A stretch of DNA of 16,006 bases, from NCBI GenBank assembly GCA_030624945.1, contig JAUXJB010000010.1:1-16006 (forward strand). The letters are read 5' to 3'. Below are positions 6,475 to 14,324 of this stretch, one piece after another; position 1 is the stretch's first letter; every line of letters begins with the position of its first letter. The stretch is from Deltaproteobacteria bacterium (GTDB lineage: Bacteria > Myxococcota_A > UBA9160 > SZUA-336). Under the pieces are notes generated by a model, which searched no databases, was not told the origin of the DNA, and saw nothing but the letters and a program-made list of their open reading frames with translations. Made by a program: the position numbers and the translations under genes.

Positions 6475-6714
6475 TTAGTTGCTCCGCTCGACGCCCCGGC
6501 GCGTGCGCTCGGCTCCGAGCTCGATGTTCTCGCGCACGTTGTCGCCGATCCGCTGCACGGTGCTGCGGCCGTCCGGGCTGGGCTCGTAGTCGGATACGGG
6601 CTCCATCAGGCCGGCAAAGATCCCCCCAAAGGCCTCGTTCGTGCCCTTGGTGTAGACCTCGAGACCGATCCAGACTCCCAGCACGATCGCGAGGATCCCG
6701 AACATCTTGCCCAT
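6475..6714 (-). CDS. small single-pass membrane protein, unknown function
   Basis: 79 residues from ATG 6714, chosen because AGAGAGG lies at suitable distance upstream and because the protein then starts directly before its only hydrophobic segment (about 4-21, FGILAIVLGVWIGLEVY). After a short linker, residues 50-79 are charged and helical (RIGDNVRENIELGAERTRR). It looks like a small inner-membrane protein with a cytoplasmic or periplasmic coiled tail. I do not recognise a family. An upstream in-frame start at 6768 would add 18 residues with no support. It lies 158 bases downstream of transketolase on the same strand and may be read through from it. Confidence 0.65.
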   Translation of the reverse strand: MGKMFGILAIVLGVWIGLEVYTKGTNEAFGGIFAGLMEPVSDYEPSPDGRSTVQRIGDNVRENIELGAERTRRGVERSN

Positions 6715-6872
6715 GGCGGTACCTCTCTCACCCTCAGGTCCATAGTCGGCACAGGGCTGCCAGAGCATGAGGCACCGGGGTAGCCGACGACCGGAGAGCT
6801 GAGCGAGTCAGCGACGTTGGGGCACCGAGCTGCCGTCTACGTGCCGCCGCGCTGCGAGTTCCGCGTGGAGCG

Positions 6873-8849
6873 TCAGTCCAGCATCTCGCGGGCGATGCCC
6901 AGGATGTTCTCGGCCGTGAAGCCGAATTCGACGGCCAGGTCCGCAAAGGGTGCGGAGGCGCCAAAGCAGCTCAGACCGTGGAACCGGTCGCCATCTCGGA
7001 GAAGCTGCGCCATGCCCATCTCGACACCGGCCTCGACCACCAGACGCGGCACGTCTCGGGGGAGCACGCTGCGGCGGTAGTCCTCGGGCTCCGCGAGAAA
7101 CTGCTCGAGGCACGGCATGGACACGACCCGCACGCGTCTCCCCTCATCCGCGAGCGCGCGCCCCGCCGCGAGAGCGATGTGGATCTCGGAGCCACTTCCC
7201 ACGATCACGAGCTCGGGCACCCCGTCGCCGCTTTCCGCGTGCAACACGTAACCGCCCCGGACCGCCTTCTCCTCCACGCCCTCTGCAGCCAGGACCGGCA
7301 GCGCCTGGCGCGTGAGGATGAGAGCCAGGGGACCGCCTTCCCGCTCGAGTGCCATGCGCCAGCTGGTGACGACCTCGCGTGCGTCCCCGGGTCGCCAGAT
7401 GGGCAAGTTGGGTACCGTGCGTAGCCCCGCCAGTTGCTCGACCGGCTGGTGGGTGGGCCCGTCCTCTCCCACGAAGATCGAGTCGTGCGTGAACAGGTAG
7501 GTGACGGGCTGCCCCATGATGGCGGCCAGCCGGATGGACGGCCGCATGTAGTCGCTGAACACGAGGAACGTGCTCACGAACGGGCGAATCCCGCCGTGGA
7601 GTGCCAGGCCGTTGGCAACGCCCGCCATGCCGTGCTCGCGCACGCCGAAGTGCACGTTTCGCCCGTCGAACTTGCCGCGCTCGATCGAGGCCTCGTCCTT
7701 GAGGGCGACCGAGTTCGAGCCCGCCAGATCCGCGGACCCGCCCAGCAACGCGGGCACGCGCGCCGCGAGAACATTGAGCACCTTTCCGGAGGCCTGCCTG
7801 GTCGCGGTGGCGTCGGTACCGGCGAAGTCCGGCAAGAGCTCGGCAAGATTCTGCGGAAGGCGTCGCTCGAGCATCGCATTCCAGAGCTCCGCCTGGTCCG
7901 GATCCGCGAGCATTTTCGCCTTGCGCTCCTCCCACTCCGCCCGCGACCGCGCCCCGCGCTCCGCGTTCGCCCGGAAGCTCTCGCGCGCCTGGTCGGGTAG
8001 TTCGAACGGCTCGAGCTCCCAGCCCAGACTCTTGCGCGTCTGTGCGGCGTCCTTCTTGCTGACGCCGCCGTGCGCCTCTTTGGTGTCGACCATCGGAGAG
8101 CCCTGTCCGATGTGCGTCCTGCACACGATCAGGTGCGGCCGGTCCTCGCTCTCCAGCGCGGCTCCCAGCGCAAAGCGGACTGCTGCGGGATCGTGGCCGT
8201 CGATCTTCGCCACCTCCCAGCCGTAAGCATCGAAACGCCCGGCCACATCCTCGGAGAAGGTGATGCTCGTCGACCCGTCGATCGTCACCCGGTTGTCGTC
8301 GTAGAGCACGACGAGCCGACCCAGCCCCAGGTGCCCCGCCAGGGAGGCCGCCTCCGAGGCCACGCCCTCCATCATGTCGCCGTCGCTGGCCAGCACCCAG
8401 GTACGGTGGTTGAAGATGTCGGGGCCAAAGCGCGCCGCGAGAACCCTCTCCGCCATGGCCATCCCGACGGCGTTGCTGAACCCCTGGCCGAGGGGGCCGG
8501 TCGTCACCTCGACCCCCGGGGTCCCGTACTCGGGATGACCGGGTGTCGTCGAGTGGAGCTGCCGGAAGCGCTTGATCTCCGCGATGGGAACGTCGTAGCC
8601 CGACAGGTGGAGCAGCGAGTACAGGAGCATCGAGCCGTGTCCGGCCGAGAGCACGAAGCGATCGCGATCGGGCCAGCGCGGCGCGGCGGGATCGTGCCGC
8701 AGGAACTCCGCGAACAGCACGGTCCCGATCTCGGCGCAGCCGAGCGGAAGCCCGACGTGGCCGATTCCCGCCTTGGACACCGCGTCTACGGTCAGGACGC
8801 GGATCGTCTTCGCGACGAGATCCACTTCCTGGGTTGAGAGGGGAACCAC
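6873..8849 (-). CDS. tkt: transketolase
   Basis: A 658-residue transketolase, the thiamine-diphosphate enzyme of the pentose phosphate pathway that moves two-carbon ketol units between sugar phosphates in the cytoplasm. Seen in order: GHVGLPLG (30-37, with the conserved His at 31), [14 protein letters not shown] (69-82), TPGHPE (102-107), [14 protein letters not shown] (118-131), and the ThDP motif SDGDMMEG (155-162) with N186 closing it. The pyrimidine domain follows with VREHGM (403-408, catalytic E405) and [10 protein letters not shown] (463-472), then the C-terminal domain. Length is usual. The start is GTG 8849 with AAGGAG seven bases upstream. The N-terminal segment reads [17 protein letters not shown] rather than the commoner GHPGMPMG form. 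It is divergent from the HDOD gene; the 186-base gap between them (8850-9035) shows no convincing promoter boxes. Confidence 0.97.
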   Translation of the reverse strand: MVPLSTQEVDLVAKTIRVLTVDAVSKAGIGHVGLPLGCAEIGTVLFAEFLRHDPAAPRWPDRDRFVLSAGHGSMLLYSLLHLSGYDVPIAEIKRFRQLHSTTPGHPEYGTPGVEVTTGPLGQGFSNAVGMAMAERVLAARFGPDIFNHRTWVLASDGDMMEGVASEAASLAGHLGLGRLVVLYDDNRVTIDGSTSITFSEDVAGRFDAYGWEVAKIDGHDPAAVRFALGAALESEDRPHLIVCRTHIGQGSPMVDTKEAHGGVSKKDAAQTRKSLGWELEPFELPDQARESFRANAERGARSRAEWEERKAKMLADPDQAELWNAMLERRLPQNLAELLPDFAGTDATATRQASGKVLNVLAARVPALLGGSADLAGSNSVALKDEASIERGKFDGRNVHFGVREHGMAGVANGLALHGGIRPFVSTFLVFSDYMRPSIRLAAIMGQPVTYLFTHDSIFVGEDGPTHQPVEQLAGLRTVPNLPIWRPGDAREVVTSWRMALEREGGPLALILTRQALPVLAAEGVEEKAVRGGYVLHAESGDGVPELVIVGSGSEIHIALAAGRALADEGRRVRVVSMPCLEQFLAEPEDYRRSVLPRDVPRLVVEAGVEMGMAQLLRDGDRFHGLSCFGASAPFADLAVEFGFTAENILGIAREMLD

Positions 8850-9035
8850 CAGCGCTCTCCTTTGGGATTATCGAGAGGCGCACCCATTATCCCCGCGCGA
8901 GAAGACACGGCAAGACCCGGGGGCAAGTCGCGACGCCCCGAGGGATTTGGCGTCGGGGGAGGACGCGGGCGCCCGCTCAACTTCCCTACCGAGGAGGCCG
9001 ATTCTCCTGTTGGGGAATTGCGGTGTGAGGCCTTG

Positions 9036-10493
9036 GTGAACCAGTTCGAGCGCAGTCTGATCGAAGCCCGCTCGCTCCCCACGGTGCCGGCCATCGCCCA
9101 GCGACTCCTGGAGCTCTTGGCCGACGAGAGCGTGGGCCTGGAGGAGCTGGCCGAGGTCATCGCCATCGAGCCGTCGCTCTGCGCCAAGATCGTCCGCATC
9201 GTCAACTCGCCCATGTACGCCATGTCGCGCGAGATCTCGTCCGTGCGTGAGGCGGTTCTCTACCTCGGGACGAACAGCGTCTCCAGCATCGCGCTGTCGT
9301 TCTCCTTCGTCTCCGCCTTCCGAGAGCGAGACAGGGACGGCGGGATCGAGCGCCTCTGGCAGACCTCGTTGATGACCGCACTCACCGCGCGCCGGCTCGC
9401 CCTGGAGATCGGCATCTGGGATAGCGAGGAGGCTTTCCTCATCGGACTTCTGTGCGACTGCGGTGCGCTCCTGATGTACGCCGCACTTCCAGAGTACGCC
9501 GAGCTCGTGAAGCGCTTCTACCAGGGTGAGCTCGACTTGCTCGAGGCCGAGAAGGCCACCTTCGAGAGCGACCACCAGCGCATCGGCGCGCTGCTCCTCA
9601 CGCACTGGTCTTTCCCCGAGCGCTACTGCTCTCTCATCGCGAGCCACCACGAGCTACCCACCGAAGCCGAATCCGAGCTCTTCACGCACCGCCAGATCCT
9701 CCAATGCGCCTGGCTGTGCTCGCGCGCACTCACGGTGCACGGCTACGTGAACCACACGGCGTCGTTGAGCCAGCAGCTGATGGACACGCTCGACATCCCG
9801 CGCAGCGTGGCAGACTCCATCCTCGAGGAGCTTCCCACGGAGCTGCGCAGCATCGCGGCATCCTTCGATGTCGCGCTGGGCGAGCAGCGAAGCTACCAGG
9901 ACCTGCTGAGCGAGGCGAACACCGCCCTGGTCGACCTCGCACTCGGGCAAGACCGAACGGTGCGGGCGCTGGCCGGCACCATCGGCAGCGGGCGCAGCGG
10001 CTTCGAGGACATCCTGCAGGCCATGGAGCAGTCGCTCGTGCGCGATCGCGGGACGGGTCTGATGAACCGGGCGTCGTTCGAGCACCTGCTCGACGCGTTC
10101 CACGAGCGTTCCAAGCAGCGGAAGATCCCGCTGGGCCTGTTGATCGTCGATTGCGATCCGGGAACCTCCGATCCGATGGCGGACCCGCCAGACGAGGCAC
10201 TCAAGCGCGCGGCCGGTCACATCGCCGCAATGCTGCGCTCGAGCGATCCCTTTGCGCGCCTCGGCCCGCGCCAGATCGCGGTGCTGCTACCGAGCTGTGA
10301 GGGCGAGGACCTGAGGGCGCTCGGGGAACGCGTGCGCGACACGCTGGGGAGTGACGAAGCGGGAAAGACCGATACCGCCAACGCATACTTCGGGATCGGT
10401 CTCGCCGAGAGTCAGCCCTTCTACCCCGATTGCGACGCGCAACAGCTGCTGATCGACGCGTTCTCCGACCTCGCGAACAGCGCTTCCTCATAA
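9036..10493 (+). CDS. HDOD-domain protein with a degenerate GGDEF domain
   Basis: 485 residues. An HDOD domain fills about 10-215: SLPTVPAIAQRLLELL, then IVNSPMYAMSREISSVREAVLYLG, LWQTSLMTA, and GLLCDCGALLM where HD-GYP enzymes would have HD. HDOD domains lack HD-phosphohydrolase catalysis and act as signalling or scaffold modules, often in motility and adaptation. A helical linker (about 215-335) leads to a GGDEF-like domain (about 336-470). This keeps DRGTGLMNR and the DPFARLGPRQIAVLLP frame, but the GGDEF loop itself is replaced by LGPRQ (409-413), so diguanylate cyclase activity is not expected. I chose GTG 9036 because TGAGG (9026-9030) lies five bases upstream and the HDOD core starts soon after. 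The open frame from 8862 adds 58 residues of non-conserved low-complexity sequence. Its role in c-di-GMP sensing or scaffolding is inferred. Confidence 0.9.
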   Translation: MNQFERSLIEARSLPTVPAIAQRLLELLADESVGLEELAEVIAIEPSLCAKIVRIVNSPMYAMSREISSVREAVLYLGTNSVSSIALSFSFVSAFRERDRDGGIERLWQTSLMTALTARRLALEIGIWDSEEAFLIGLLCDCGALLMYAALPEYAELVKRFYQGELDLLEAEKATFESDHQRIGALLLTHWSFPERYCSLIASHHELPTEAESELFTHRQILQCAWLCSRALTVHGYVNHTASLSQQLMDTLDIPRSVADSILEELPTELRSIAASFDVALGEQRSYQDLLSEANTALVDLALGQDRTVRALAGTIGSGRSGFEDILQAMEQSLVRDRGTGLMNRASFEHLLDAFHERSKQRKIPLGLLIVDCDPGTSDPMADPPDEALKRAAGHIAAMLRSSDPFARLGPRQIAVLLPSCEGEDLRALGERVRDTLGSDEAGKTDTANAYFGIGLAESQPFYPDCDAQQLLIDAFSDLANSASS

Positions 10494-10529
10494 CGCCGGC
10501 GACCGCTCACAGCTTGGGGGTCTGGGGGG

Positions 10530-10787
10530 CTAGGCTCGCGGACTGCGCCTGCGCGGAGCGGCGTCCGAAAGCAGCGCCACCCGCTCCACGCACTCGAGCG
10601 GCAGCGTGAAGCCGGTCGAATCGCAGACGCCGTACCGCTCGGGACGCGAGGACGTGATCACGACGTAGCGAAACTCGCGCTCGTCGTAATCCAGTACGCG
10701 CGCCACGAGAACTTCCCCGTCGTTGGTGTGAACCCGAACGGGCTGGCCGCTGCCAGCCGCGGTGACGATCTCCTGTGGTGCGTTCAC
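10530..10787 (-). CDS. small conserved-looking protein, unknown function
   Basis: 85 residues from GTG 10787, chosen because GAGG lies five bases upstream and because sequence further upstream in the same frame is low-complexity. The core (about 15-73) alternates short beta-type strands with charged turns: VRVHTNDGEVLVARVLDYD, a YVVITSS strand, then a C-terminal LPLECVERVALL segment. That pattern suggests a small beta-barrel, possibly Sm-like or PilZ-like in shape, but I cannot assign a family. The tail is Arg-rich (APRRRSPRA) and could bind nucleic acid. There is no signal peptide or membrane segment. Its stop is 36 bases from the end of the convergent HDOD gene, and it is divergent from the Gfo/Idh gene. 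Confidence 0.6.
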   Translation of the reverse strand: MNAPQEIVTAAGSGQPVRVHTNDGEVLVARVLDYDEREFRYVVITSSRPERYGVCDSTGFTLPLECVERVALLSDAAPRRRSPRA

Positions 10788-11047
10788 ACTCGCCTCGAAA
10801 CCGCTGCTCTGCGGATGGTCGGGCCAAGATAGCAGCTCTTTGGAAAGTGCCGAGACCGGTTGGCGGAGACGGCACGCGGAGGGTCCCGTGCCTTTTTCGG
10901 AGTGCGACTTCTCCCCACCGGTGGCGGGCAGGGCGGGGAACGAGGGCGGATCTCCGGCCTCAATCGCACGCATCGCAGCCCGCAAGCGCCCGTTCCGACG
11001 GGATCTTTGGACCCGACGCGAGCGGCTCCCGCCGCGGCCACGCGGTC
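10788..11047. other. intergenic region between divergent genes
   Basis: About 300 bases (10788-11087) separate the divergent small gene and the Gfo/Idh gene. Open frames cross it on both strands, but they have proline/arginine-rich translations typical of GC-rich non-coding sequence and no credible starts. The right end holds a sigma-54 promoter match and a strong Shine-Dalgarno. The rest shows no repeat or RNA signature that I recognise. A small gene cannot be excluded. Confidence 0.5.
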
Positions 11048-11062
11048 TGGCACCCCACTTGC
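11048..11062 (+). promoter_or_regulatory. candidate sigma-54 (RpoN) promoter
   Basis: TGGCAC-CCCAC-TTGC matches the -24/-12 consensus TGGCAC-N5-TTGC at every defined base, with the invariant GG and GC ten bases apart. The predicted start near 11074 leaves about 14 bases before the ATG at 11088, and the AGGAGG Shine-Dalgarno (11076-11081) would be only just inside the mRNA. The short leader is unusual. No enhancer-binding-protein gene or activator site is recognised nearby. Confidence 0.6.
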
Positions 11063-11087
11063 GAAGCATGTCGGCAGGAGGTCAATC

Positions 11088-12017
11088 ATGTCCGCATTGT
11101 CCGAGAAGAGCATCGCCCTGGTGGGCAGCGCGGGGGCCTGTCGGAACTATCGCGAGCTGCTCGGGGAGTTCCCCGAACTCGCCCTGGAGGCCATGGTCGG
11201 CGCGGGACCGTCCCAGGGCCCGACGGATTCGGCGCGCTCCTTCGCCTCGATCGCGGAGATGCTCGCGGCCGGGTGTGTCCCGCAGCTCGCCGTCGTCTGC
11301 TCCCCCGTTCGGGACCGCGCCCGGGACGCCGAGGCCCTCCTGCGGGCCGGTGTGGACGTTCTCGTGGAGCCTCCCCTGGCCATGGAGCCGGATGAGGCGG
11401 ATCGCGTCACGGCGCTGGCGGAGCGCGCCGGCCGGATCGCCTCGACGGCCGCGCCCTTTCGCTCGCTCCCGGGACTGCGCGAGGCCTCTCGGCTGATCGA
11501 GCGCGGCCGCATCGGACGACTCTGCGCGATAGAGTGCGATCTGTCCCAGAAGCGCGAGAGACCGGAAGCCGGAATCTGGATGGAGAGCGGCCCGCACGCG
11601 ATCGACCTGGTGGAGGCGCTCGCCGGTCCCGCGGAACGGATTCGGATGCTCTCCCACTCCCCCCTGGCACCGGCCAGCGAGGACAGCGTGCTGGTCGAAG
11701 TCGAGCACTGCTCGCAGCTGGTGTCCCGCATCTCCATGACCTGGCTCGAGGAGCGCGGCGCGCCGATCGCGCGCTGCATCGGAGAGCGCGGTGAGATCCT
11801 GATCGGACGCGCGCAGACCATTCTTCGCACGGAGGACGGGAGCGAGACCGTCACGGACGGCCTCTACTCGGAGCGCGAAGCCTACCGCGAGGTACTGCGC
11901 GACTTCCTCGCCGCCTGTCGCGCGTCCGAGCGACCGATCGACCACGGCGTCGAGAGCGTGGCCTGGATCCGCGCCGCCTACCGCAGCCTCGAGAGCAAGT
12001 GCTGGGAACTGAGCTAG
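11088..12017 (+). CDS. Gfo/Idh/MocA-family oxidoreductase-like protein
   Basis: 309 residues with the two-domain layout of Gfo/Idh/MocA dehydrogenases, which oxidise or reduce sugars and related polyols using NAD(P). The N-terminal Rossmann fold starts [14 protein letters not shown] (8-21), a loosened glycine motif, and continues with VVCSPV (69-74). The position of the family's EKP motif reads EPP (94-96), so the usual lysine is missing. The C-terminal domain has [14 protein letters not shown] (167-180), matching the GxHxxD substrate-side signature (H170, D173). It is slightly shorter than most members (about 330-380). The start is ATG 11088 with a perfect AGGAGG at 11076-11081; the frame is open upstream to 10860 but without gene-like content. 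A sigma-54 promoter match precedes it. Its stop shares the CTAG tetranucleotide with the convergent ispG stop. Possible role in sugar modification; the substrate is unknown. Confidence 0.85.
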   Translation: MSALSEKSIALVGSAGACRNYRELLGEFPELALEAMVGAGPSQGPTDSARSFASIAEMLAAGCVPQLAVVCSPVRDRARDAEALLRAGVDVLVEPPLAMEPDEADRVTALAERAGRIASTAAPFRSLPGLREASRLIERGRIGRLCAIECDLSQKRERPEAGIWMESGPHAIDLVEALAGPAERIRMLSHSPLAPASEDSVLVEVEHCSQLVSRISMTWLEERGAPIARCIGERGEILIGRAQTILRTEDGSETVTDGLYSEREAYREVLRDFLAACRASERPIDHGVESVAWIRAAYRSLESKCWELS

Positions 12018-13147
12018 GGAACGGCGATGATCCGGTCGAGCTCCTGGCGTAGGCGGTCGAGAACCTCGTCGTAGCCGAAGGCGCCCAGGCGCTCGGTGCC
12101 GCGCTTGAGGTTGACCGTGCGCGGACCACACCAGAGGCCGAGATCGGCGTCGTCGGTCTCTCCGGGGCCGTTTACCCGACAGCCCATCACCGCGATCGTG
12201 ACGTCGTGCTCGGCGGCGTAGCGCGTCAGCTCGCGGACTTTCTCCGCCAACTCCACGAACGCGTCGTTCTCGACGCGCGAACAGGAGGGACACGAGATGA
12301 TGTTGAGGCCAGCGAGTGGGGGAACGGAGCGAAAGCGTCCGGCCCGGATGTCCTCGAGAATCGCACGACCGACCGAAACTTCCTCGTGCTTGCGATCGTT
12401 CGGGAGCGTGAGCGACACGCGGATCGTGTCCCCCACACCCCGGCTGATCAACTGCTCGAACGCGATCCGCGTCTTGATCTCGCCCATCGGGAGCAGACCC
12501 GCCTCGGTGACCCCGAGGTGCAGCGGAACGTCGGGCCGCTGCTCGGCGAACCTCAGGTTCGCGTCGATCACCTTGCCGGGATCGGAGTCCTTCAGCGACA
12601 CCACGTAGCTCGCAAAGCCCAGGTCGTCGAGCAGCGCGCAGTGGTCGAGCGCACAGGCGACCATGGCGCCAACGGAATCTTCTGGAAACTTCTCGTCGTA
12701 CTCGGGCGCGACGGAGCCGCAGTTCACTCCGACTCTGAGGGCGCAGTCGTTGGTGGCGGCCACCTCGGCCAGCCAGGCGACCTTGTCGCGGATGCTGCGC
12801 TTGCGCTCGTGGTGGTGCAGGTGGCCGGGGTTGTAGCGAAGCTTGTCGACGTGCGGCGCGACGCTCTCGGCGAGCCGGTAGTGCTCCTGCAGGTCGACCA
12901 CGAGTGCGACATCGGTGCGTTCGCGAATCGCCGCCAGCGCCTGCGCATCGCGCTTGTTGTCCACCGCGACGCGCACGAGATCCGCGCCCGCGGCGCGCAG
13001 CTGCTCGGCCTGCCGGGCCGTGGCATCGACGTCGCGGGTGCGCGTGGCGCACATGCTCTGCACCGAGACAGGGGAGCCCCCTCCGATCCGGACGGGGCCC
13101 GCCCGCACCTCGCGCGTCGGGTTTCGGGGAGCGGCTAGCGAGGCCAT
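12014..13147 (-). CDS. ispG: 4-hydroxy-3-methylbut-2-enyl-diphosphate synthase
   Basis: A 377-residue IspG (GcpE), the iron-sulfur enzyme that reductively converts methylerythritol cyclodiphosphate to HMBPP in the non-mevalonate isoprenoid pathway. The N-terminal TIM-barrel begins [20 protein letters not shown] (11-30), followed by [16 protein letters not shown] (102-108) and LRVGVNCGS (137-145). The C-terminal reductase-like domain carries the 4Fe-4S ligands C286-x2-C289 and C323, with E330 in NGPGE as the fourth ligand, at spacing like that of E. coli. Length is normal for the short form. The start is ATG 13147 without an obvious Shine-Dalgarno. It converges on the Gfo/Idh gene with a four-base overlap of stop codons (TAG on each strand). 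The GNAT gene lies 55 bases upstream on the same strand and could share its transcript. Confidence 0.98.
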   Translation of the reverse strand: MASLAAPRNPTREVRAGPVRIGGGSPVSVQSMCATRTRDVDATARQAEQLRAAGADLVRVAVDNKRDAQALAAIRERTDVALVVDLQEHYRLAESVAPHVDKLRYNPGHLHHHERKRSIRDKVAWLAEVAATNDCALRVGVNCGSVAPEYDEKFPEDSVGAMVACALDHCALLDDLGFASYVVSLKDSDPGKVIDANLRFAEQRPDVPLHLGVTEAGLLPMGEIKTRIAFEQLISRGVGDTIRVSLTLPNDRKHEEVSVGRAILEDIRAGRFRSVPPLAGLNIISCPSCSRVENDAFVELAEKVRELTRYAAEHDVTIAVMGCRVNGPGETDDADLGLWCGPRTVNLKRGTERLGAFGYDEVLDRLRQELDRIIAVP

Positions 13148-13202
13148 GCCAGGACACTAGCAGGTTCAAGAACGCGCTCGGATCGGCCGGGCGACGCGCG
13201 GC

Positions 13203-14177
13203 TCAGATCGAGTCGAGCCCCCAGATGTAGATAGGCAGGCGGGCGGGCGTCTCGGGATCGCCGAAGAGCTCCACCGGATCGTCTGAGCCCAGGGATTCGG
13301 GACGCAGCACGCGGAACATCGCCAGCGGTCCCACCCGACTCTCCCCGGCCACGGGCGCGGCCAACGCCTCGGGCCCGATCACGGGGAGGGGCCGAGCTTC
13401 GAGCGCGGCCACGCCTCGCAGCAGTGCAGCCACCGCAGCGGGCGCGCCCGCCCACTCGTGCACCACACCCCCCAGGTCTCGCCCCTTGCCCACCACGCAG
13501 TAGGCCTCCGGGCGACCGCCGCATTCGAGCTGGTAGAGACGGGTCTCGGGAATCTCGAGCAAGGCGGCGAAGTCCTCGGCGCTGCGCGAGACCCGCAGGA
13601 GATGGCTCTCGAGCAGCGGGAGCAAGCGAGCCGCGTCCTCCGGCCCGCCGCAGCGGATGCCGGCGGTCGGGGTGCCGGACTCGAGCGGGACTTGCACGAC
13701 GCGCTCGCGACCGGCGGCGACGAATCCGAGCCGGGTGTAGAGCGCGCTCGGTTTCCCGAACAGCACGGCCAGATCCATACCTTCGCGAAGGGCCGCTTCG
13801 AGGCAGCTCGAGATCACTCGGGTCGCCAGGCCGCGGCCGCGCTCGCCCGCCGCCGTGGTGACGAGTCCGATCCCGGCAGCGGAGAGACGCCGCTGACCGG
13901 CGACGAGCTCTACCCGCTTCCACGCGGCGTGCGAGACGATCGCGCCCCGCTCTCTTTGGACCAAGCTGCGTCCGGGATTCCGCACGCCGACGAGCAGTGG
14001 AAACTCTCGCGCAATTCCGGGGACCCCATCGAACTCGTGATCAAGAAAGGACTCCAGTGCCGGGTAATCGACACACGGCTCAGGCAGCGCCAGCGACTCT
14101 CGGGTGAGGGGAGCATCCGTCCACATGGCAGGCATTTCGGCCGGAAGTTGCACTCCCTTTAGGGCAGTGTTGCGCAT
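13203..14177 (-). CDS. GNAT-family N-acetyltransferase
   Basis: Up to 324 residues with a GNAT fold. GNAT enzymes transfer the acetyl group of acetyl-CoA to an amine. Motif A is clear: AGIGLVTTAAGERGRGLATRV (about 101-121), with the RGRGLA pyrophosphate-binding loop, followed by a helix and the motif B-like FGKPSALYTRLGF (140-152). The second half (about 160-324) is a further, poorly conserved domain, so the overall architecture is Eis-like but shorter than Eis (about 400 residues). The substrate is not evident. The start is uncertain: ATG 14177 gives the longest form but has no Shine-Dalgarno, and ATG 14135 or 14126 are in frame. A FliA-like promoter pattern at 14162-14134 would make ATG 14126 the start of a nearly leaderless mRNA. 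It is divergent from fliC and 55 bases upstream of ispG. Confidence 0.85.
   Translation of the reverse strand: MRNTALKGVQLPAEMPAMWTDAPLTRESLALPEPCVDYPALESFLDHEFDGVPGIAREFPLLVGVRNPGRSLVQRERGAIVSHAAWKRVELVAGQRRLSAAGIGLVTTAAGERGRGLATRVISSCLEAALREGMDLAVLFGKPSALYTRLGFVAAGRERVVQVPLESGTPTAGIRCGGPEDAARLLPLLESHLLRVSRSAEDFAALLEIPETRLYQLECGGRPEAYCVVGKGRDLGGVVHEWAGAPAAVAALLRGVAALEARPLPVIGPEALAAPVAGESRVGPLAMFRVLRPESLGSDDPVELFGDPETPARLPIYIWGLDSI
14134..14162 (-). promoter_or_regulatory. possible sigma-28-like promoter at the GNAT gene start
   Basis: On the minus strand CTAAAG (14162-14157) is followed after 16 bases by CCGAAAT (14140-14134), the same boxes and spacing as the candidates before fliC and the second PilZ gene. 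It lies inside the longest version of the GNAT frame; a start about seven bases on would coincide with in-frame ATG 14126. It could be chance, or it could mean the gene begins there. Confidence 0.35.
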
Positions 14178-14195
14178 CTGCGACAGGTCGCGCCG

Positions 14196-14225
14196 CTAAA
14201 GATCGCTCTGGCGGCTCCCGAATAA
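14196..14225 (+). promoter_or_regulatory. candidate sigma-28 (FliA) promoter of flagellin
   Basis: CTAAAG (14196-14201), 16 bases, CCGAATAA (14218-14225). This resembles the FliA consensus TAAAG-N15-CCGATAA with a spacer one base longer. Flagellin genes are the classic late, sigma-28-driven flagellar genes, so position supports the call. A start near 14232 gives a leader of about 93 bases that contains a CsrA-type hairpin. Confidence 0.65.
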
Positions 14226-14281
14226 TCCCACTGCGACCCGAGCACTGTTGCAGACAGTTGGCTGGATTGGCGGGGGCCAGG

Positions 14282-14319
14282 GGAGCAAGGAAGCTCCGCC
14301 AGATCGTATTCAGGGAGGA
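14282..14319 (+). promoter_or_regulatory. candidate CsrA/RsmA-binding leader of fliC
   Basis: GGAGC (14282-14286) pairs with GCTCC (14293-14297) around a six-base loop, AAGGAA, that displays GGA at 14289-14291. About 25 bases downstream the Shine-Dalgarno region CAGGGAGGAA (14311-14320) contains two more GGA triplets. A GGA in a hairpin loop plus a GGA overlapping the ribosome-binding site is the known layout of CsrA targets, including the flagellin gene of Bacillus. csrA and fliW are not in this window, so the regulation is inferred. Confidence 0.45.
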
Positions 14320-14324
14320 ACCCG

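Noticed and set aside
6715..6872. Gap between transketolase and the small membrane protein, checked for promoter, RNA gene or terminator
   Set aside because: No stem-loop with T-run, no promoter boxes and no tRNA-like structure recognised.
7144..8883. Open frame of 579 codons on the minus strand within the transketolase gene
   Set aside because: Same-strand shifted frame of transketolase, composed mainly of Arg, Gly and Ala; the other frame has all transketolase motifs.
8862..9035. N-terminal extension of the HDOD protein by 58 codons
   Set aside because: Not HDOD-like and rich in Gly, Arg and Pro; GTG 9036 has a well-spaced Shine-Dalgarno.
10494..10529. Terminator between the convergent HDOD and small unknown genes
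   Set aside because: G-rich runs but no convincing stem-loop followed by T residues on either strand.
11082..13169. Open frame of 695 codons on the minus strand across ispG and the Gfo/Idh gene
   Set aside because: Low-complexity Arg/Ala/Gly translation, out of frame with both recognised enzymes; no start signal or family match.
14265..14280. Possible sigma-54 promoter before fliC (TGG then GC ten bases later)
   Set aside because: The -12 region reads GGGGC, far from TTGC; the sigma-28-like pattern at 14196-14225 is much better.
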